Assembly (NCBI GenBank): GCA_052148155.1
Contig: JBKQIY010000211.1
Coordinates: 1 to 25,811, forward strand
Direction: 5' to 3'
Length of the DNA stretch: 25,811 nucleotides
Source of the DNA: JBBQER01 sp052148155
GTDB taxonomy: Bacteria; Actinomycetota; Acidimicrobiia; IMCC26256; PALSA-610
Shown here one piece after another: positions 22,169 through 25,811 of this stretch. Made by a program: the position numbers and the translations under genes. Below the pieces are notes generated by a model. The model did not search any database. It was given only the letters and a program-made list of their open reading frames with translations, and was not told the DNA's origin. The number at the start of each line of letters is the position of its first letter. The first letter of the stretch is position 1.

Positions 22169-22188
22169 AGCGACTCGAGACTAACGGC

Positions 22189-23505
22189 TTAGTCCCGCAC
22201 GAACTCGGCGAAATGACCGGTCTCGCGCTCGGGTAGGCGGGCCCGCACTCGGGTGCCGAGTTCATCGTGCACCTCCACCAACACCTCGCCCGCACGGTGC
22301 AGTGCGGCGAGCACGTCGGCGCGGTCGTAGGGCACGAAGCACTCGACGATTCCGGCCCGAGCCCGCAGGCGATCACCGATCACTCCGAGGAGGTCGCCGA
22401 TGCCGTGACCCGCCGTGGCCGAAACCGCGACCGAACCGGGATGTCCACGCATGCAGTCGTCCAACACGTCGGCGTCGACGAGGTCGGACTTGTTCCACGC
22501 CAACAGGACCGGCACGTCGTCGGCTCCGATTTCGCGCAGGACGGTGTCGACCGCGGCGATACGACCTTCGGCGTCGCGTCCGCTGGCGTCTGCGACATGC
22601 ACCAACAGGTCGGCGTCGACGACCTCTTCGAGCGTCGAGCGGAACGCGTCGACGAGCTGATGCGGAAGCCGGCGCACGAAGCCAACCGTGTCCGATACCA
22701 ACACCGTCTCTCCACCCGGCAACCGCAGACGGCGAGTCGTCGGATCGAGCGTCGAGAACAGCTGGTTCTCGACGAGCACGCCGGCGTCGGTGAGCCGGTT
22801 GAGCAGCGTCGACTTGCCAGCATTGGTGTAACCGACGAGCGCGACGGTCGGAAGGTCGCGCCGGCGGCGGGCCTTGCGTTGGGTCTGACGCGTCGCGCCT
22901 AGATCGCGTAGATCGCGTTCGAGCCGTTGAATCCGACGCAGCAGCCGCCGCCGATCGACCTCCAGCTGGGTTTCGCCGGGTCCTCTGGTGCCGATGCCGC
23001 CACCCTGTTGGCTGAGTTGGGTCCCACGACCGCGCAGGCGCGGCAGGCGATAGCGGAGCTGGGCCAGCTCGACCTGGACTGCGCCGTCCTGGCTGGTTGC
23101 GTGTTGGGCGAAGATGTCGAGGATCAGCGCGACGCGATCGACGACATCGACTTTGAACAGCGTCTCGAGGGTTCGCTGCTGTGCGGGTGTGAGCTCGTCG
23201 TCGACGATGACGACGTCGATGTCGCGTGCATCGACGAGTTCGCGCAACTCGTCGGCCTTACCTTTGCCGACATAGGTCTTTGGATCGGGCGTGCGGCGGC
23301 GTTGCAAGACCGACTCGACGGGTACGGCGCCCGCAGTGTCGGCGAGCAGCGCGAGCTCTTCGAGGGAGGCATCCGCGTCCTCGGCCGACTCCGCGCCTGT
23401 CCCGGCGCCGACGAGTAACGCGCGTTGTCGGAGTCGTTCGAGATCGACTTCGGTCGCGGTGAGCCGGCGACGCTGGCGTCCGGTTTGAGCACGCGGCGGA
23501 CTCAT
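22189..23505 (-). CDS. hflX: ribosome-associated GTPase HflX
   Basis: A 438-residue protein with the HflX domain order: an N-terminal nucleotide-binding-like domain (about 30-135), a coiled-coil linker with the Gly-rich signature QQGGGIGTRGPGETQLE (167-182 region), and a G domain with P-loop GYTNAGKS (225-232), DTVGF (272-276) and NKSD (338-341). HflX splits stalled or hibernating ribosomes, and in mycobacteria it has been tied to macrolide tolerance. The ATG overlaps the dapF stop by 4 nt (ATGA). The position after miaA-dapF is conserved in mycobacteria (Rv2727c-Rv2726c-Rv2725c); what differs here is the dapC-dapD-dapE block following it. Confidence 0.96.
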   Translation of the reverse strand: MSPPRAQTGRQRRRLTATEVDLERLRQRALLVGAGTGAESAEDADASLEELALLADTAGAVPVESVLQRRRTPDPKTYVGKGKADELRELVDARDIDVVIVDDELTPAQQRTLETLFKVDVVDRVALILDIFAQHATSQDGAVQVELAQLRYRLPRLRGRGTQLSQQGGGIGTRGPGETQLEVDRRRLLRRIQRLERDLRDLGATRQTQRKARRRRDLPTVALVGYTNAGKSTLLNRLTDAGVLVENQLFSTLDPTTRRLRLPGGETVLVSDTVGFVRRLPHQLVDAFRSTLEEVVDADLLVHVADASGRDAEGRIAAVDTVLREIGADDVPVLLAWNKSDLVDADVLDDCMRGHPGSVAVSATAGHGIGDLLGVIGDRLRARAGIVECFVPYDRADVLAALHRAGEVLVEVHDELGTRVRARLPERETGHFAEFVRD

Positions 23506-24374
23506 CCGGCGAGCCGGTCCAGTGATGTCAGTAACGGCTCACGCGGGATCGCGACGTCGAACACGTGCACGACCGGGCCCCCGAGCCGGACGTTGGGGCC
23601 GAGCGCGACGGCGAGGGTCCCGCCGAGCACGTCGACCCGGACGTGTTCGCCGACGAGTCCTCGCCGGTGGGCGACCGCCACCGACGCGCACGCACCCGTG
23701 CCGCACGACTGCGTCTCGCCGGCGCCTCGTTCCCAGACCCGCATCGCGAGTCGATCGACGCCGGTGACCGCGATGAACTCGACGTTCACGCGGCGCGGGA
23801 AGCGCGGGTCGTGCTCGAGGTGGGGTCCGTGCTCGGTGACGGGAACCGCCGCAGGGTCGTCGACGAGGAGGACCAGATGCGGGTTCCCGATGCCGGCCGC
23901 ATCTCCGTGGTACTTCGTGGTGTCGACGATCGCGTCGAGATCGAACGGGGACGCAGCATTGACGGGGATGCGGTCCGGTTCGAACGTGATGCTCCCCATT
24001 TCGACCTCAGCCGCGATCGCCGATCCGCCGGCGTCGCGGGTGACCGTCACCCGACGGCGTCCGGCTGCGGTGTCGACCAGCAACTCGTCGCCTCGCAACA
24101 AGCCTTCCCTCGCCGCGACCCACGCCAAACAGCGAACGCCGTTTCCGCTCATCTCTGCCCGGCCGCCGTCGGCGTTGACGAGCGTCATCGTGCAGTCGGC
24201 GCCGTCACCGCCGGGACCGATCGTGATGAGACCGTCGGCGCCGATGCCGCGATGACGATCGCACAGCGCGGAGATCACGACCGCGTCGAGTTCGGGTTCG
24301 GTTCGGTCGAGCGCGACTTGGACGAGGAAGTCGTTCCCGGTGGCGTGCAGCTTCGACAACACGACGTCGGTCAC
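23502..24374 (-). CDS. dapF: diaminopimelate epimerase
   Basis: A 290-residue protein that interconverts LL- and meso-diaminopimelate, supplying the cross-linking residue of peptidoglycan and the precursor of lysine. The two-base active site is intact: C82 in MSGNGVRC and C224 in ETQSCGTGACAS. The N-terminal KLHATGNDFLV and RHRGIGADGL (across CDRHRGIGADG) blocks are also typical. GTG 24374 is the start because it gives the standard N-terminus just before KLHATGNDF and overlaps the miaA stop in a GTGA junction; the frame is open much further upstream, but that part overlaps miaA and lacks family similarity. hflX starts on its last four bases. Confidence 0.96.
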   Translation of the reverse strand: MTDVVLSKLHATGNDFLVQVALDRTEPELDAVVISALCDRHRGIGADGLITIGPGGDGADCTMTLVNADGGRAEMSGNGVRCLAWVAAREGLLRGDELLVDTAAGRRRVTVTRDAGGSAIAAEVEMGSITFEPDRIPVNAASPFDLDAIVDTTKYHGDAAGIGNPHLVLLVDDPAAVPVTEHGPHLEHDPRFPRRVNVEFIAVTGVDRLAMRVWERGAGETQSCGTGACASVAVAHRRGLVGEHVRVDVLGGTLAVALGPNVRLGGPVVHVFDVAIPREPLLTSLDRLAG

Positions 24375-25318
24375 TGCGCGGCCGCGTCGATTGGTGCCGA
24401 GCCCCATTGGAGCTTCAAGAGGCGCTCGGTCAGTTCGGTGAGAGAGCCCGAGGAGGCGACCCATTCGACGCGTGGGTCGCGCCCGAACCACTTCCGTTGA
24501 CGGCGAGCGAAGCGCCGGGTCCGACACACCGCCGCGTCGAGCGCGTCGTCGAGGGTTGCGATGTCACCTGCAAGGTAGGCGAGTACTTCGCGGTAGCCGA
24601 TCGCTTCACGAGCGGTGCGAGACAGGTCCCTCGGGGCGAGGCTGCGAACTTCGTCGACGAGTCCGTCCGCGCGCATCTTCTCGAACCGTTGCGCGATCCG
24701 TACCGCCAGCGTCGCTGGTTTCACGTCAAGTCCGAGCATCGAGACCGACAAGGCCGGCGTGGCGTAGTCGCACATTCCGGGCCCGAACGACGAGAACTGC
24801 CGTCCGGTCAGCTCGATCACTTCGAGCGCTCGCACGATGCGTCGACGGTTTCGTGGTTCCATGCGGGCGGCGGCGACCGGGTCGAGCTCGGTGAGGCGGG
24901 CGTAGGCGACCGCGAGACCTGCGTCGTCGTCGACGGCGACATCGAGCGATTCGCGCAGTGCAGCATCGGTCGGCGGAATCTGCAGGTCGTCGACCACGGC
25001 CCGGACGTACAGGCCGGTCCCGCCGACCAGCATCGCTCGTTTGCCACGAGCCTCGATGTCAGCGATAGCTGCACGCGCGCCGACCTGTGTGCGCTGCACC
25101 GACCACTCCTGCGACGGGTCGGCCACGTCGATGAGGTGGTGCACGATCTCGGCCCGTTCGAGCGATGTGGGCTTGGCGGTCCCGATATCGAGGCCGCGGT
25201 ACACCTGCATGGAATCGAGCGAGACGAGCTCGATATCGTCGGCGGCCCGCGCGAGCTCGAGCGCGAGCGCGGATTTGCCCGACGCGGTCGGACCGACGAG
25301 CGCGAGGTGTCGCGTCAA
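24371..25318 (-). CDS. miaA: tRNA dimethylallyltransferase
   Basis: A 315-residue protein that transfers a dimethylallyl group to N6 of A37 in tRNAs reading UNN codons. Visible motifs are the P-loop GPTASGKS (9-16), DSMQVYRGLDIGTAKP (35-50), HHLIDV, the GGTGLYVRA segment and RNRRRIVRALEV, all typical of MiaA; the length fits. The start is the rare TTG at 25318: the P-loop begins only eight residues later and the codon overlaps the miaB stop as TTGA, so no better start is available. MiaB, whose gene precedes it, acts on its product by methylthiolation. Confidence 0.96.
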   Translation of the reverse strand: MTRHLALVGPTASGKSALALELARAADDIELVSLDSMQVYRGLDIGTAKPTSLERAEIVHHLIDVADPSQEWSVQRTQVGARAAIADIEARGKRAMLVGGTGLYVRAVVDDLQIPPTDAALRESLDVAVDDDAGLAVAYARLTELDPVAAARMEPRNRRRIVRALEVIELTGRQFSSFGPGMCDYATPALSVSMLGLDVKPATLAVRIAQRFEKMRADGLVDEVRSLAPRDLSRTAREAIGYREVLAYLAGDIATLDDALDAAVCRTRRFARRQRKWFGRDPRVEWVASSGSLTELTERLLKLQWGSAPIDAAAQ

Positions 25319-25811
25319 ACCGCTACGACGGGGATGCGTACCCGCCGTCGGCGTGCGGGCCGGACCCGCTCGATCATGTCGCCCCGTAACCAGTGCGGGG
25401 CTGCGGAGGTCACCTGCGCGGTGACAGTTTCGCCGGCAGTCATGTCACGGTCGGGCACGAGGTGCAGCAGCTTGTTGTGGCGAGTGCGACCTGACCACAC
25501 TGCAGCGTCGGTCTTCGAAGGCCCGTCCACGAGCACCTCTTCGACCATACCGACCCGGGCGGTGTGCTTTTCGAGCGCGCTGCGTTCGACGGCTTCGGTC
25601 AGGCGTTGCATGCGTTCGCGGGTGACCTGCGGCGCGACGAAGTCGTCGGTCATCGTCGCCGCTTCCGTCCCTGGACGCGGCGAGAACACAAAGGTGTAGG
25701 CGGCGTCGTAGCACGCGGTTTCGACGACCTCCAAGGTCTGTTCGAAGTCGCGATCGGTCTCGCCGGGGAAGCCGACGATGATGTCCGTCGTGACCGCAAG
25801 ATCGGAGATCG
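25315..25811 (-). CDS. miaB: tRNA-2-methylthio-N6-dimethylallyladenosine synthase, C-terminal part
   Basis: The window ends inside this gene, leaving about the last 164 residues. They include the end of the radical-SAM domain (TTDIIVGFPGETDRDFEQTL and AYTFVFSPRPGTEAA), the helical link VTRERMQRLTEAVE, and a C-terminal TRAM domain (about 25315-25570: VGMVEEVLVDG, SGRTRHNKLLHL, VTAQVTSAAPHWLRGDM). MiaB methylthiolates i6A37 in tRNA using two iron-sulfur clusters; their cysteines lie in the missing N-terminal part. Its stop overlaps the miaA start by 4 nt, and it is the first visible gene of the long minus-strand unit. Confidence 0.95.
   Translation of the reverse strand, partial: ISDLAVTTDIIVGFPGETDRDFEQTLEVVETACYDAAYTFVFSPRPGTEAATMTDDFVAPQVTRERMQRLTEAVERSALEKHTARVGMVEEVLVDGPSKTDAAVWSGRTRHNKLLHLVPDRDMTAGETVTAQVTSAAPHWLRGDMIERVRPARRRRVRIPVVAV

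Noticed and set aside
24375..24527. N-terminal extension of dapF
   Set aside because: Overlaps miaA, is non-homologous, and the GTG at 24374 gives the standard DapF N-terminus with a 4-nt overlap.
1..25811. CRISPR arrays, tRNA genes, insertion sequences, prophage or defence islands
   Set aside because: No regularly spaced repeats, cloverleaf-like segments, transposase or integrase motifs, or phage genes were seen.

Overview
High-GC chromosomal DNA, most likely from an actinobacterium. The evidence is a CarD/CdnL regulator with the conserved DNA-wedging Trp, a mycothiol-dependent (MDMPI/DinB-like) family protein, a class III cyclase with a mycobacterial Rv1264-like N-terminus, actinobacterial-type SOS boxes, leaderless-type promoters, and the order miaB-miaA-dapF-hflX near lexA-(LysM gene)-nrdR, known from mycobacteria. 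The proteobacterial-type DapD and the B12-dependent RNR suggest a lineage away from the mycobacteria, perhaps Acidimicrobiia; this placement is inference. No tRNA, rRNA, CRISPR array, IS element or prophage was seen. No gene-free gap exceeds about 260 bp.

Layout. (1) 1-2093, plus strand: the 3' end of a DUF885 gene, a dienelactone-hydrolase-like gene and a ketopantoate-reductase-like gene, tightly spaced. (2) 2094-6598, minus strand: carD followed by a methyltransferase, and a separate unit PIG-L deacetylase > copper amine oxidase > SnoaL-like protein, the last two translationally coupled. (3) 6622-8011, plus strand: a DUF2087 regulator-like gene and a crotonase-family gene. (4) 8035-11888, minus strand: an MDMPI-like protein, an adenylate cyclase and a biotinyl-domain/carboxyltransferase fusion, with a frameshifted cytochrome P450 N-terminal remnant on the plus strand between cyclase and carboxylase. 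(5) 11984-13047: an AraC-type regulator overlapping, tail to tail, a glyoxalase-like gene.

(6) 13160-19115 is a DNA precursor and SOS region. A class II (B12) ribonucleotide reductase gene, nrdJ, is interrupted by a 358-residue LAGLIDADG intein placed exactly before a redox-active cysteine. It diverges from nrdR, and a perfect 16-bp NrdR-box-like palindrome lies between them. Next come a small membrane-anchored LysM gene (candidate SOS division inhibitor) and divergent lexA, sharing a control region with two perfect SOS boxes and a third near-match.

(7) 19128-25811, minus strand: one long unit, miaB (partial) > miaA > dapF > hflX > dapC > dapD > dapE. Five of its six junctions are 4-nt overlaps or gaps of at most 21 bp, and the remaining one is also a 4-nt overlap. 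It joins tRNA modification and a ribosome-associated GTPase to the succinylase-branch diaminopimelate/lysine steps.

The window is mostly housekeeping. Items most worth a second look are the intein at the RNR active site, the compact SOS control region, the P450 relic, a repeated TANNNT-6/7-nt-start signature implying leaderless mRNAs, the biotinyl-carboxyltransferase fusion and the amine-oxidase cassette. I did not find a clearly new defence or mobile system.
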